The notes below the pieces were generated by a model. The model was not told the DNA's origin and made no database searches. It saw only the letters and a list, made by a program, of their open reading frames with translations. The position numbers and the translations under genes are program-made. Below, piece by piece: positions 1 to 8,634 of a stretch of DNA of 64,000 bases. The DNA is from UBA6059 sp965227155 (GTDB lineage Bacteria; Bacteroidota; Bacteroidia; Cytophagales; Cyclobacteriaceae): positions 1,178,001-1,242,000 of the forward strand of contig OZ245731.1 in the NCBI GenBank assembly GCA_965227155.1, in the 5' to 3' direction. Numbering within the stretch: position 1 is the first letter of the stretch; each line of letters begins with the position of its first letter.

Positions 1-447
1 CTTATTACCCCGGATGCCCCCTGTGGTAAGTATGGAGGTCATGGCGTAAGAAATAGCCTTTTGTATGATTGTAAAATCAGGGTGCGCTCTATCAGGCCCA
101 CCAAAGCAATCAGCATCATAAGCTTTTAAGTATTGACCGAGCGCATCAAAATAATGTGTTGGTATAATGCAATCAGAATCAAAAAAGATCAGCCATTCCC
201 CATTGGCCAATGCCGCACCGGTATTACGGGCTGGACCAGGCCCCTGATTTTCCGTTTGGTGGTAAACCAACAGAGGCAGCTGGCTTTTATGTTTCTCAAT
301 GATTTGATCTGCGGGTACTGTAGAGCCATCTTCCACCACAATCACCTCTACCATGGAGTTGCCAATAGCAACCAGGCTTTGTAGTAACTCGTCCAGTTCA
401 TCAGGACGATTGAATACTGGAATAATGACAGAAAACCTGGGGCTCAC
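1..447 (-). CDS. Family 2 glycosyltransferase, partial (3' end beyond the left edge)
   Basis: The first 149 codons of a GT-A fold glycosyltransferase are present; the gene runs off the left edge. It begins with GTG, and that GTG shares bases with the TGA stop of the upstream glycosyltransferase (GTGA overlap), which fixes the start and suggests coupled translation. The N-terminal strand reads FSVIIPVFNRP, followed by a VVEDGS segment, PARNTGAALANG, and a DSDC motif at the expected place of the DxD metal/nucleotide-sugar site. These are standard GT2 landmarks. The acceptor and sugar cannot be told. It is the last visible gene of the minus-strand chain starting with the BatA-like protein. Family call is firm; function is open. 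Confidence 0.85.
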   Translation of the reverse strand, partial: MSPRFSVIIPVFNRPDELDELLQSLVAIGNSMVEVIVVEDGSTVPADQIIEKHKSQLPLLVYHQTENQGPGPARNTGAALANGEWLIFFDSDCIIPTHYFDALGQYLKAYDADCFGGPDRAHPDFTIIQKAISYAMTSILTTGGIRGNK

Positions 448-1415
448 AACCCTTTGGTTTCGCTGATGAGATAATCGTTCTTATTGGGGTTCATTTGGTT
501 CATCATCTCAGCCAAAAAACCGGCCAAAAACAACTGTGAGCCAATGATCAATGCTACAAGTGCCAGGAAAAACAGTGGCTGATCCACAATATCACGAACG
601 GGCAGCTTATTGGCCAGGCCATATAGCTTCTCTGCAATCAGGTAAACCGTAATGATGGTACCTGCCAAAAACGATAAAGACCCGAAAGTGCCAAAAAAAT
701 GCATCGGCCGCTTTCTGAATTTTGCCACAAAAGTGATCGATAATAAATCGAGAAAGCCATTGACAAACCGCTCCAGACCAAATTTAGTATGTCCGTATTT
801 TCTGGCCCTATGCTCTACTACCTTCTCACCGATTTTAATAAACCCATGCCATTTAGCTATAAATGGGATGTATCGGTGCATTTCTCCGTAAACCTCGATG
901 CTCTTTACTACCCGATAATTGTAAGCCTTCAGCCCGCAATTGAAATCATGTAGCTTGATTCCTGAAAACCAGCGGGTTACTGAATTAAAAAATTTGGAAG
1001 GGATTGTTTTGGAAATGGGGTCGTGTCGTTTTTGTTTCCAGCCTGAAACCAGATCAAATCCATCCTCGGTGATCATTTTGTATAGATCCGGAATTTCATC
1101 GGGGCTATCCTGCAGGTCTGCATCCATGGTTATCACCACCTTACCGGTAGTATGCTTAAAGCCTACGTCTAATGCGGCAGACTTGCCATAGTTGCGATTG
1201 AACCGCAATCCCTTCACCGCTATGTTTTTCTGAGAAAGCTCTTCTATTACAGACCAGGATTGATCGGTACTGCCATCATCAATCATGATTATTTCATAGC
1301 TCAACTGCAATTTGAGCACTACACGCTCAATCCAATCACAAAGCTCTCGCAGAGACTCATCTTCATTGAATAGCGGTATTACTATCGATAGATCTTTCGT
1401 AGGTTGATCGATCAT
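444..1415 (-). CDS. Membrane-associated family 2 glycosyltransferase (DPM1/GtrB type)
   Basis: This 323-residue protein has a cytosolic GT2 domain (residues about 1-230) with the opening motif SIVIPLFNEDESL, a MIDDGSTD segment, and MDADLQDSP, which holds the DxD metal site. Two hydrophobic helices follow near residues 240-265 and 280-310, the layout of polyisoprenyl-phosphate glycosyltransferases such as GtrB, ArnC and DPM1. By analogy it would load a sugar onto a lipid carrier at the inner membrane; the sugar is not deducible. Its ATG overlaps the TAA of the upstream DUF4199 gene (TAATG) and its TGA overlaps the GTG of the next glycosyltransferase, so all are probably co-translated. Confidence 0.9.
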   Translation of the reverse strand: MIDQPTKDLSIVIPLFNEDESLRELCDWIERVVLKLQLSYEIIMIDDGSTDQSWSVIEELSQKNIAVKGLRFNRNYGKSAALDVGFKHTTGKVVITMDADLQDSPDEIPDLYKMITEDGFDLVSGWKQKRHDPISKTIPSKFFNSVTRWFSGIKLHDFNCGLKAYNYRVVKSIEVYGEMHRYIPFIAKWHGFIKIGEKVVEHRARKYGHTKFGLERFVNGFLDLLSITFVAKFRKRPMHFFGTFGSLSFLAGTIITVYLIAEKLYGLANKLPVRDIVDQPLFFLALVALIIGSQLFLAGFLAEMMNQMNPNKNDYLISETKGL

Positions 1416-1972
1416 TAACTTTCGAAATCAGGTTTTTTCTTCTTAATAAAAATTGCTGCAATTACAGCATAGATGGCCGCTCCAATGACCACTGCCCACG
1501 AGTTTTTCAATTGTCCCATTACAGTATACTGATTGGGCATATCTTCCTCCAGCATACTCAGCGTATCATCAATAGTAGCATCAGAAGCGCCCATGCTGAT
1601 AAGCATTTTCTCCTGCGATTCCAGCATCATGCGAGTTAGCGTTTGTGGCAGCTCCGGATCAATAAAATTGAACAGGATTATATTGAATGCAAGCCCAAAC
1701 AAGCTGGAAATCACCAGCATCACAAATGCATATTGAAATGCTTCACCATAGGTCATATAGCCACCGATCTCTCCCCTGTATTTCCTTCCAAGCCAAATGG
1801 TAAGTAAGGCAAAAAGGAAGAAATTAAGTAACGAAAACTTCCAATCCACCAACAAGGCGATATCTATCATGTATACGCCTAAGTAGATCAAAATACTGAT
1901 CAGGCCTAGCATAACCCCGTTTTTGATAGCATGGGGCATCATAGCCGGTGCTGCATTGTTGGTATCTTCCAT
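1415..1972 (-). CDS. DUF4199 family membrane protein (second copy)
   Basis: The protein has about 185 residues and four predicted membrane helices (near residues 18-40, 44-60, 80-105 and 158-175) plus a lysine-rich C-terminal tail. The pattern of two N-terminal helices, an amphipathic region with many Met/Glu residues, and a last helix followed by KKKK fits DUF4199, a Bacteroidota family of unknown function. I chose the ATG; a TTG two codons upstream, directly after the previous stop, is also possible. It is a divergent paralogue of the gene just upstream, suggesting tandem duplication. The stop overlaps the next gene's ATG as TAATG. Confidence 0.75.
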   Translation of the reverse strand: MEDTNNAAPAMMPHAIKNGVMLGLISILIYLGVYMIDIALLVDWKFSLLNFFLFALLTIWLGRKYRGEIGGYMTYGEAFQYAFVMLVISSLFGLAFNIILFNFIDPELPQTLTRMMLESQEKMLISMGASDATIDDTLSMLEEDMPNQYTVMGQLKNSWAVVIGAAIYAVIAAIFIKKKKPDFES

Positions 1973-1978
1973 GGTCAA

Positions 1979-2503
1979 TTATTTAGGTTGACGCCTTAAA
2001 ATTATGGAAATCATGATCGTAAGCATCAGCCCAATGATTGATTTTTTCATCAAATCATCCAAAGCTAATGTGTAGGCCGATGTGCTTTTAAGCTTTTCTA
2101 TAGACTCGTCGTAAGTATCCTGACCCAGTTGATCAACTATTTCCTGCTTACTATCTACCATGAGCGCTATTCGATCATCCACATAATCGGTTAGCGCGTC
2201 AGGGGCGAGTAGCTCCACAAAAAAGAGAATGAAAAAGGCAGAAATGGCAGCCATTATTACATAGGTAACAACCCCAACCGTCATACCCTGCCAGTAATGC
2301 AATACCTTTTGATTTTTGTAATCCCTAAATTCTCGAATCGCAAAAAATAAGAAAATGGGAATCAAAACGATATCCAAAATGCGGCTTTCCACAAAGGGGT
2401 TCAGGTCCAGAAAATAAAGTACGCAAAACATAGCTATGGCTATCAAACCTGCGAATAACCCGTATTTAACCGGTACAGCAAAAAGAGGATTTTTGATACC
2501 CAT
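1979..2503 (-). CDS. DUF4199 family membrane protein (first copy)
   Basis: This 174-residue protein has four predicted membrane helices, an NPLFAVPVKYGLFAG opening, and an acidic loop between helices 3 and 4 that carries the VDSKQE segment. It matches the DUF4199 layout and resembles its downstream neighbour in topology. The function of the family is unknown. Its ATG overlaps the TAA of the dihydroorotase-like gene by one base (TAATG), so its translation is probably coupled. Family assignment is from recalled architecture, not a profile search. Confidence 0.75.
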   Translation of the reverse strand: MGIKNPLFAVPVKYGLFAGLIAIAMFCVLYFLDLNPFVESRILDIVLIPIFLFFAIREFRDYKNQKVLHYWQGMTVGVVTYVIMAAISAFFILFFVELLAPDALTDYVDDRIALMVDSKQEIVDQLGQDTYDESIEKLKSTSAYTLALDDLMKKSIIGLMLTIMISIILRRQPK

Positions 2504-3771
2504 TAAGAGATATTAAAATGTGTTTTAGATCCATTAATAATACCCAAAACCTGTCCTTTTAGTTCTTTGCCCAACAAGGGAGAATTACGGGATTTGGAAA
2601 GGTTGGCCCGGGCATCATAAAGCCAGCTTTTGTCTGGATCAAAAATCGTAAGTGAGGCTGCGGCCCCTTCATCAACAGTTACTGCTGGTGTTCCTAAAAT
2701 TTGCCTTGGCCCGGCCGTGAATTTACCTATCAGATCCTCTAGGGTGAGGTTTCCTTTATTGGCGAGCAGCATTGGCAGGAAAGTCTGCAAGGAAATCATA
2801 CCAAAATCCGCCAGGTCAAACTCCAGCTGCTTACTTTCCTGGTCTTGCGGCAAATGATTGGATACGACCGCATCAATGGTATGGTCTTTAATAGCTTCTG
2901 CAATTGCTGCCAGATCATCGCTTGTTCGTAATGGAGGGTTTACCTTAAAATTGGTATCATAATCATCCACGTTGGACTCATCAAAAAGAAGATGGTAGAC
3001 AGGCACATCACAGGTCACTTGCAGTCCGCTCTTTTTTGCCTCACGGATGATCTCCAAAGCGGCGCGGGTAGTGACACCCGAAAAATGGATTTTGCCTCCG
3101 GCGTATTCTAGCAGCATCAAATCTCTCCTGATCATCACCTCTTCTGCCAGAGCAGGCATCCCTTTCATGCCCAGCATTGTGCTGACTACACCTTCATTCA
3201 TATGACCAAACATAGTCAGCCATTTATCTTCTGGTCTGTTGATGAGCAGGCCCCCAAATTGCTGAAGGTATTGGAGTGATTTCAGGAGGATATCTGTATG
3301 CCAGATGGGCTCCAGACCATCAGTAAATGCGACAGCACCTGCGTGATGGAGATCTATCATCTCTGTAAGCTCTTCCCCCTTAGCCGCTTTGGTAACCGCC
3401 GCCATAGGGTGTAGTTGGGCTACATACGGCTCGGCACACTTTTTTAGGTAAGTAATATCATTCTTGGTGGTAATTACCGGATCTGTATTGGGCAAAACCG
3501 CCACATCTGTAAACCCGGAAGCCTGTGCCAAACGCATTCCTGAATCAATATCCTCTTTGTGCTCAAAGCCCGGATCCTGAAAATGCGCCCGCATGTCAAA
3601 CCAGCCTGTGCTTACTGTAAGGTTAGCCGAAGCTATTTCCTGATCATGATTACCCGATATTTCATCCTTTATTGCGCTAATTCGACCATGCTCAATGAGT
3701 ATGTCTTTGCGCTGAAGATGAAAAGGAGAACCAGGGTCAAGAATTTTTGCCGCTTTGAGAAGAATGCTCAT
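2503..3771 (-). CDS. Dihydroorotase homologue, probably non-catalytic (PyrC-like)
   Basis: This 422-residue amidohydrolase-fold protein matches class I dihydroorotase along its length (VAVLPNTDP, IHFSGVTTRAAL, NPPLR, SNHLPQD). Several metal-site positions are changed. The HxH pair at the first strand reads R61-x-H63, the following substrate-binding Arg reads Gln65, the later HxED motif reads R179-P-E-D, and the terminal Asp of the DHxP motif is Asn305. His229 and His306 remain. Genuine dihydroorotases need these ligands, so I infer a pseudoenzyme like the inactive partners of some aspartate transcarbamoylases. I start at the ATG that overlaps the TAA of the BatA-like gene; an upstream ATG would extend deep into that gene and is unlikely. 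Confidence 0.85.
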   Translation of the reverse strand: MSILLKAAKILDPGSPFHLQRKDILIEHGRISAIKDEISGNHDQEIASANLTVSTGWFDMRAHFQDPGFEHKEDIDSGMRLAQASGFTDVAVLPNTDPVITTKNDITYLKKCAEPYVAQLHPMAAVTKAAKGEELTEMIDLHHAGAVAFTDGLEPIWHTDILLKSLQYLQQFGGLLINRPEDKWLTMFGHMNEGVVSTMLGMKGMPALAEEVMIRRDLMLLEYAGGKIHFSGVTTRAALEIIREAKKSGLQVTCDVPVYHLLFDESNVDDYDTNFKVNPPLRTSDDLAAIAEAIKDHTIDAVVSNHLPQDQESKQLEFDLADFGMISLQTFLPMLLANKGNLTLEDLIGKFTAGPRQILGTPAVTVDEGAAASLTIFDPDKSWLYDARANLSKSRNSPLLGKELKGQVLGIINGSKTHFNIS

Positions 3772-5780
3772 TACAGGAATCTTAGGATCAATACTTCTGC
3801 CAATAAAAATACCAAAGCCAAAATTAGTGCATATTTCCACAAATCTTTACCCTGATATTGACCCTTCATGTCAGAGAGGTAATTCTCACTAGATTCGATC
3901 GAAGATACATTTACATTACCTGCGTCGAACACCAATTGCGCTATCTCTGCTCTGCTCAACTGATCGGTAAAAGATTCTTTTTTGCTGGTGTTGAGGGCGA
4001 TGGTGTTTAATGGTGTGCCGTTGAGGGTAATGTCATAATAACCGGCATTGATTTCGTCCTGAGGAATTTGAAGAACCAGCGCATTGTTACTGATCCTTTG
4101 ATCTGGCACCAGCGATTGCCCATTGCCTTCCAGGTAATAGATGTAATTATAGCTCAAGCTATCCATGTTGACTGAAATTACACCCCGGTCAAGTGTATGG
4201 CTCAGCTGATTGGTAGAGCGGGCTGCCGTGAGTGCCATTTTATACGCTACGGGCACGAACAGCGCATGACGGTGAAAATTTGTAAAGTCATCCTGCAAAG
4301 GGCTGGCCGTTAAGTAAATCTGCCCCTTACCGCGGGGTATTTGAGTCATAAAAGGCTGCCCGTCCGGAAACCGTATCAGGTCAAGTCCTCTGTTGGTCCA
4401 AATTTTAAGCTTTGTGGCCTGTGGCATTTCATATCGATCAGTAGCTTCCTCAAATACATCCTGATAGAAGGGATTATCTGCATCCAATTGTGCAAGAGCT
4501 GTTTTTGCAGGCCTTGCGGGATTGGTAACTATGGCAGCTGCCAATAGCGAAGTGTAGGATATTGAATCTGTAGAAACAGCAGGTACCACCAATAGGTCAC
4601 CACCATTATTTAAAAACGACTGAAATACCGGCATCAGGGTTTTATTGATCGACCCCAGCTCATTGAGTACAATCAGGTCGGCATTTTCTAGCTGGCTATA
4701 ATCAATATTGCGTTCATCAAACTGCTTAAAATCAAAGAGCTGATTATTGCCATATACAGCGGCAAATGCGTCAGAGGCCTGCTCATCCCTAATTTCCAGC
4801 ACCTTCACCCTATTGGCCAGCTTCAGCACAAAATAATGTTCATTGTCATAAACAACCGGATAATCATCCAATTCAATCCTGCATCGATTGACATCCTGAA
4901 GGTTGTAATTAAGATCAAACTCAAGAGTTTGTGTGGCACCTGCTGCCAGGTCCACACTGGCGGAAGCTACCTGGTTTTCTTCTATGAAAAATTTAACCAA
5001 TACATCCAATGCTTCCCTGGTACCACCATTGCGTAAGCGAATCAACAGTTTATTGGATTCCTCATTGAAGAGAAAAGGTTTTTCAAGATATAAGGTATCT
5101 ACAAACACATTGCTCGCCTCCTCGGTGGCCAGCGGCAATAAATTATATTGATTGATTTGGTCGTCAATATTATAAACATTGTTCAGACCAATGGTAGATT
5201 TTTGGAAATCCGAAATAATAAAAACCTCCGAAGGATTTTCTTCATTGCCCTCTACGGCAAGGCGACTCAGCACTGATTCCAGGGATCGGGTATTGTCAGA
5301 AAGCTTTAGCTCTGTGGTCAATTCTACAATTTCATCGCCTGTTTTGAAACTATTGCTAAAAGGTGCAAAGTCATTTGTCAAAATCTTGTACCGGGTTTCT
5401 CTGGGAAAAAGGTCCACAATTCCGTTCACCAGCGTATATGCCTCATCAAAAGCTGAAAGGTTACCAACGATCGGAATCGACATGCTATTGGAGTTATCGA
5501 GGTAGAGATACACCTGATTGGTTTTCACGGCAGATTTTGAACCCGGCAAATAGGGTTGTGCAAATGCCAGTACCAAAAAGGTGATCATCAACAATCTGGC
5601 CAGCAGCGCGAGGTAATGCTTTAGCTTGAGTTTATTGCTGCTTTTTTGCTTTACTGCCTCAAGAAACTGAACATTAGAAAACTGTACCTTCTTTACTCTG
5701 CGAAAATTAAAGAGGTGAATAATTATCGGTATGATTAACAGAGAAAGAGCCCACAGAAATGAAGGATATAGAAAACTCAT
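3771..5780 (-). CDS. BatA N-terminal domain / VWA-like membrane protein
   Basis: The 669-residue protein starts with the aerotolerance BatA N-terminal signature: a hydrophobic helix (residues 5-25), then HLFNFRRVKKVQFSNVQFL, then a second helix near 58-78. A von Willebrand A-like domain follows with a MIDAS-like DNSNS motif near residue 95. The centre is a large periplasmic region rich in beta strands and the C-terminus is a membrane helix. Such proteins are common in Bacteroidota beside dihydroorotase and DUF4199 genes; their role is not established and a part in envelope stress is only suggested by the BatA name. It is the first gene of the minus-strand chain and its stop overlaps the next start as TAATG. 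Confidence 0.85.
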   Translation of the reverse strand: MSFLYPSFLWALSLLIIPIIIHLFNFRRVKKVQFSNVQFLEAVKQKSSNKLKLKHYLALLARLLMITFLVLAFAQPYLPGSKSAVKTNQVYLYLDNSNSMSIPIVGNLSAFDEAYTLVNGIVDLFPRETRYKILTNDFAPFSNSFKTGDEIVELTTELKLSDNTRSLESVLSRLAVEGNEENPSEVFIISDFQKSTIGLNNVYNIDDQINQYNLLPLATEEASNVFVDTLYLEKPFLFNEESNKLLIRLRNGGTREALDVLVKFFIEENQVASASVDLAAGATQTLEFDLNYNLQDVNRCRIELDDYPVVYDNEHYFVLKLANRVKVLEIRDEQASDAFAAVYGNNQLFDFKQFDERNIDYSQLENADLIVLNELGSINKTLMPVFQSFLNNGGDLLVVPAVSTDSISYTSLLAAAIVTNPARPAKTALAQLDADNPFYQDVFEEATDRYEMPQATKLKIWTNRGLDLIRFPDGQPFMTQIPRGKGQIYLTASPLQDDFTNFHRHALFVPVAYKMALTAARSTNQLSHTLDRGVISVNMDSLSYNYIYYLEGNGQSLVPDQRISNNALVLQIPQDEINAGYYDITLNGTPLNTIALNTSKKESFTDQLSRAEIAQLVFDAGNVNVSSIESSENYLSDMKGQYQGKDLWKYALILALVFLLAEVLILRFL

Positions 5781-5905
5781 GCGTGCGTAAATCTAAGTAA
5801 GCTGCCCCATAATAACGCAGGATTTTTAATACCGTTAAAAAAACTTTGTGAAAGGCTCATTTTGGGATATGATGAGAATCAGGGAAAATTGAACTTATCG
5901 GTTGT

Positions 5906-5913
5906 TAAATTTG
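5906..5913 (+). promoter_or_regulatory. Candidate Bacteroidota -7 box (TAAATTTG)
   Basis: An exact match to TAnnTTTG lies 23 bases ahead of the redoxin ATG in the divergent gap after the BatA-like gene. The nearest upstream TTG (5889-5891) leaves a 14-base spacer, shorter than the usual 19-21, so only the -7 part is convincing. Confidence 0.4.
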
Positions 5914-5936
5914 TGATTTAAACTAATTATCTGATT

Positions 5937-6557
5937 ATGAGGTATTGGGTTGTACTATTGATTTTGATTTGGCCGGCTACCTTGGTAGCACAAAGCGATT
6001 TCCAAAATGATGTGCCCAAACAATTCGGTGCTGCTTTAGACAAAATAGCATTGCCAAACTATGATGGTGAAATGTATTCGCTGGAAGATTACCAGGAAAA
6101 CAAACTTACCGTATTCATATTTTTAGGCCATGAATGCCCTATTTGCCAGAAATATGGCCACAAGCTCAGAACTTTACACAAAGAATTCCAGCAACAGAAT
6201 ATTCAGCTTTATGGTATTGTTCCGTTGCGGGACGTAGACCTTAAAACCATAGAAGATTACGCCTCTTTATATGATTTTGAATTTCCCGTGCTTCATGATA
6301 AACAGCGCATCCTTACAGACCTTTTCCAAGCTACAGTAACTCCACATGTGTTTGTTGTGGATAGTGAAGGTAATCAGGTATATGAAGGTATGATAGACAA
6401 TTGGTTTTATGCTTTGGGCAAATACAGAAAGGTGATCACGCAGCATTATCTGGATGATGCCATTGCAGCCTATCTGGATAACAAACCCATACCTGTGCAG
6501 AAGACCGATCCTATCGGATGCTTTATCAATATGACAACTTATGAAATGGAGGAATAA
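5937..6557 (+). CDS. Secreted redoxin (AhpC/TSA-type thioredoxin fold)
   Basis: The 206-residue protein starts with a cleavable-looking signal (RYWVVLLILIWPATLVAQ), which places it in the periplasm. The thioredoxin-like domain has a CPIC active site (Cys67, Cys70) after the strand FIFLGHE, and the cis-Pro region TVTPHVFVVD. A third cysteine sits near the C-terminus in PIGCF (Cys195). The stop is followed within a few bases by the cytochrome-copper monooxygenase gene, so the two form an operon. By context it may keep copper or thiol groups of the partner reduced, or help its maturation; that is inference. It could also act as a peroxiredoxin, although the CxxC site favours a disulfide oxidoreductase. 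Confidence 0.85.
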   Translation: MRYWVVLLILIWPATLVAQSDFQNDVPKQFGAALDKIALPNYDGEMYSLEDYQENKLTVFIFLGHECPICQKYGHKLRTLHKEFQQQNIQLYGIVPLRDVDLKTIEDYASLYDFEFPVLHDKQRILTDLFQATVTPHVFVVDSEGNQVYEGMIDNWFYALGKYRKVITQHYLDDAIAAYLDNKPIPVQKTDPIGCFINMTTYEMEE

Positions 6558-6564
6558 ATTTGTG

Positions 6565-7923
6565 ATGATGACAAATAAACGATTCAGCCTGCCGCAAATA
6601 TTCCTAAGCCTGCTTTTGTTGACGATGGCGATTGTGAACGTAAATGCACAAGAAGAGCCGAAAGAAGTCCTTACCTTTTACAAGGATATACAGCCCATAA
6701 TTTATGAATACTGTACACCTTGTCATCAGCCGGGCAGATCAGGGCCCTTTGACCTCATCACCTATGAAGATGTGGCAAAAAGAGCGGACTTTATCACTTA
6801 TGTGACTGCCACCCGGTACATGCCGCCATGGCAGGCCGATCCCAATTATCGGTCTTTCCTGAATGAACGCATCATTCCGGATGATCAATTGGCCATGCTC
6901 CACGATTGGATTGCCAATGGGCTTGTTAAAGGAGAAAAAGAAAATGGTCTTGATGAAGTACCAGTCTCCTTTGGTCCAAATCCTTATCGTGACCCGGATG
7001 CCACATATACCATGACAAAACCCTTTAAGATTTCCGGGGATCAAACCGAGGAATTTAGATTTTTTAGCATCCCTACTAATTTGCCTAAAGATAAATATAT
7101 AGAGGCGATTGAGTTTATCCCCGGCAATAAACGATATGTACACCACAGCAGGGTGATGGGTGACACCACCAACGCGATCAGGGGAATCGATGGCTTATCA
7201 GAAACTGATCCAAAGGTGTATGAATTTCAGGATCAGCCTTTATCCGATGAATTTATGTATGGCTGGGTGCCGGGTAACTTTCCCATATTTTTCCCTCCGG
7301 GTACCGGGAAAAAGCTCTATGCGAATACCGACATCATCCTTAACATGCATTATTCGCCATCATCAATAGATACTACTGATCAATCATCGATCAACTTCTA
7401 TTTTGCGGATGATGAGGTAGAGCGCGAGGTGTTTACACTTGGGCTACTAGAAAAACATATCGTAAATCAACCTTTCATCATCAGGGCCAATACCAAACCC
7501 ACTTTCAAGATTGAATACACCATCGAGAAAGATATCTCGCTCATTGCAGTGCTTCCTCACATGCACGTACTGGGCCAATCATTTCAGGCCTATGTGACCA
7601 CACCCGATAGCACAATGATTCCGCTAATTAAAATCCCCGAGTGGGATTTCAACTGGCAGACTACCTACCAGTTTAAGAAAATGGTGAAAATACCTGCCGG
7701 CTCTAAGTTTCATGCGTATGCAAAATACGACAATACCATGGGCAACCCACTAAACTATTTCATTCCACCCCGGGATGTAACCTATGGCTGGGGCACCACT
7801 GCAGAGATGATGAACCTGATCATTTTTTACGTGAATTATGAAGCCGGTGATGAGGAAATGGACCTTGAAAAGATCAGAAATGAAAAATTCCAGCAGGCGC
7901 GTAAAGAATCAGATGATGACTAA
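6565..7923 (+). CDS. Fusion of c-type cytochrome and PHM/DBM-like type II copper monooxygenase
   Basis: The protein has about 452 residues with a signal peptide (cleavage after VNAQ). An N-terminal heme c domain carries CTPCH (Cys50, Cys53, His54) and a later MPPW (Met86). The rest follows the two-domain copper fold of peptidylglycine/dopamine monooxygenases: a VHHS pair (His193, His194), NMHYSP (His262), LPHMHVLG (His332, His334), and AEMMNL (Met415). These correspond in order to the CuH ligands His-His-His and the CuM ligands His-x-His and Met of PHM, so both copper sites look intact. Substrate is unknown. The heme could supply electrons in place of ascorbate; that is inference. An ATG at 6541, overlapping the redoxin gene, is an alternative start, but the chosen one gives a cleaner signal peptide. 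Confidence 0.85.
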   Translation: MMTNKRFSLPQIFLSLLLLTMAIVNVNAQEEPKEVLTFYKDIQPIIYEYCTPCHQPGRSGPFDLITYEDVAKRADFITYVTATRYMPPWQADPNYRSFLNERIIPDDQLAMLHDWIANGLVKGEKENGLDEVPVSFGPNPYRDPDATYTMTKPFKISGDQTEEFRFFSIPTNLPKDKYIEAIEFIPGNKRYVHHSRVMGDTTNAIRGIDGLSETDPKVYEFQDQPLSDEFMYGWVPGNFPIFFPPGTGKKLYANTDIILNMHYSPSSIDTTDQSSINFYFADDEVEREVFTLGLLEKHIVNQPFIIRANTKPTFKIEYTIEKDISLIAVLPHMHVLGQSFQAYVTTPDSTMIPLIKIPEWDFNWQTTYQFKKMVKIPAGSKFHAYAKYDNTMGNPLNYFIPPRDVTYGWGTTAEMMNLIIFYVNYEAGDEEMDLEKIRNEKFQQARKESDDD

Positions 7924-8176
7924 TCATGAGCCTCGCTGAAGGGTCTATGCAGCAATAATGCTCGCTTAAATGAGTAGATGAGTGACCTTTTTACTATTTG
8001 TCATCTTACCTACCTGCTTTTGATTTTGAATCTAACAGATCACGAAAATAAATTAATAATGGATGATGAAGACCTGTATGCTGATAGTCAGGGCGGCTGA
8101 TTTATGGTAATGTTCGCACTGAAGTCAGCAAAGAGGCAGTTTTGGCCCATTCGTGGAAGCGTTAGTTATGTTGCTG

Positions 8177-8464
8177 CTATAAATTGAGAAGTTGAGCTGA
8201 ATGATGGACTGTTAAGATATCAATTCTGTCATCAGCAACAACGCAATAAATAATTCTGTAGTTGCCAAGAATGAGTTCCCTGATTCTGGGGTTTTCGAGT
8301 TCGGGAACTATTGTTCCAGAGTTCGGATATGTGGTTAATTGACGTGTCCGTTCACGAATGCGCTGAATCTGAATTCGAGCATATTTTCTTGAGTTCTGTC
8401 CTATGAATTCGGCAATAGAAATTAGATCATTCTTGGCCTGAGCTGTCCAGTTTATCTTAACCAT
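8177..8464 (-). CDS. ParE/RelE-family toxin of a type II toxin-antitoxin pair
   Basis: The 95-residue protein has the ParE-like layout: INWTAQAKNDL opening, an N-terminal helix pair with IAEFIGQNS and TRQLTTYPNSGTIVPEL, then the strand block IRELILGNYRIIYCVVADDRIDILTVHHSAQ. ParE toxins poison gyrase and RelE toxins cleave mRNA on ribosomes; sequence alone does not decide, though the YRIIY and VHHSAQ motifs fit ParE better. The start overlaps the end of the upstream small gene by 13 bases, typical of antitoxin-toxin operons. It lies alone between non-coding stretches, consistent with an acquired module. Confidence 0.85.
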   Translation of the reverse strand: MVKINWTAQAKNDLISIAEFIGQNSRKYARIQIQRIRERTRQLTTYPNSGTIVPELENPRIRELILGNYRIIYCVVADDRIDILTVHHSAQLLNL

Positions 8465-8634
8465 TCAGGTAGTTCCTTGTCAAGTTGTTCGTCAGGAATC
8501 ACATCATTTGCCTTAGACTGGGCAAGTCCATTTTCGATCTTTTCCAGCAGGATGAGCTCATCAATTGCTTGTTCAACTGAAAATTTTGAAGGGAGCTTGC
8601 TGAATGCCCCAATTACTTGTTCTTTAGTTAACAT
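8452..8634 (-). CDS. Putative antitoxin partner of the ParE/RelE toxin
   Basis: This 60-residue acidic protein sits directly upstream of the toxin and overlaps its start by 13 bases. It opens with MLTKEQVIGAFSKLP, has one long predicted helix (VEQAIDELILLEKIENGL), and ends in an acidic tail with PEWL. I do not recognise a classical RelB or ParD DNA-binding domain; size, charge, position and overlap are the evidence. Similar short proteins with the FSxEQAIDELxLLEKIE pattern are common partners of ParE toxins in Bacteroidota, from memory. Confidence 0.75.
   Translation of the reverse strand: MLTKEQVIGAFSKLPSKFSVEQAIDELILLEKIENGLAQSKANDVIPDEQLDKELPEWLR

Noticed and set aside
3772..3840. Upstream extension of the dihydroorotase-like gene
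   Set aside because: It would add 23 residues overlapping the BatA-like gene; the ATG at 3771 matches the family start and the TAATG pattern of the operon.
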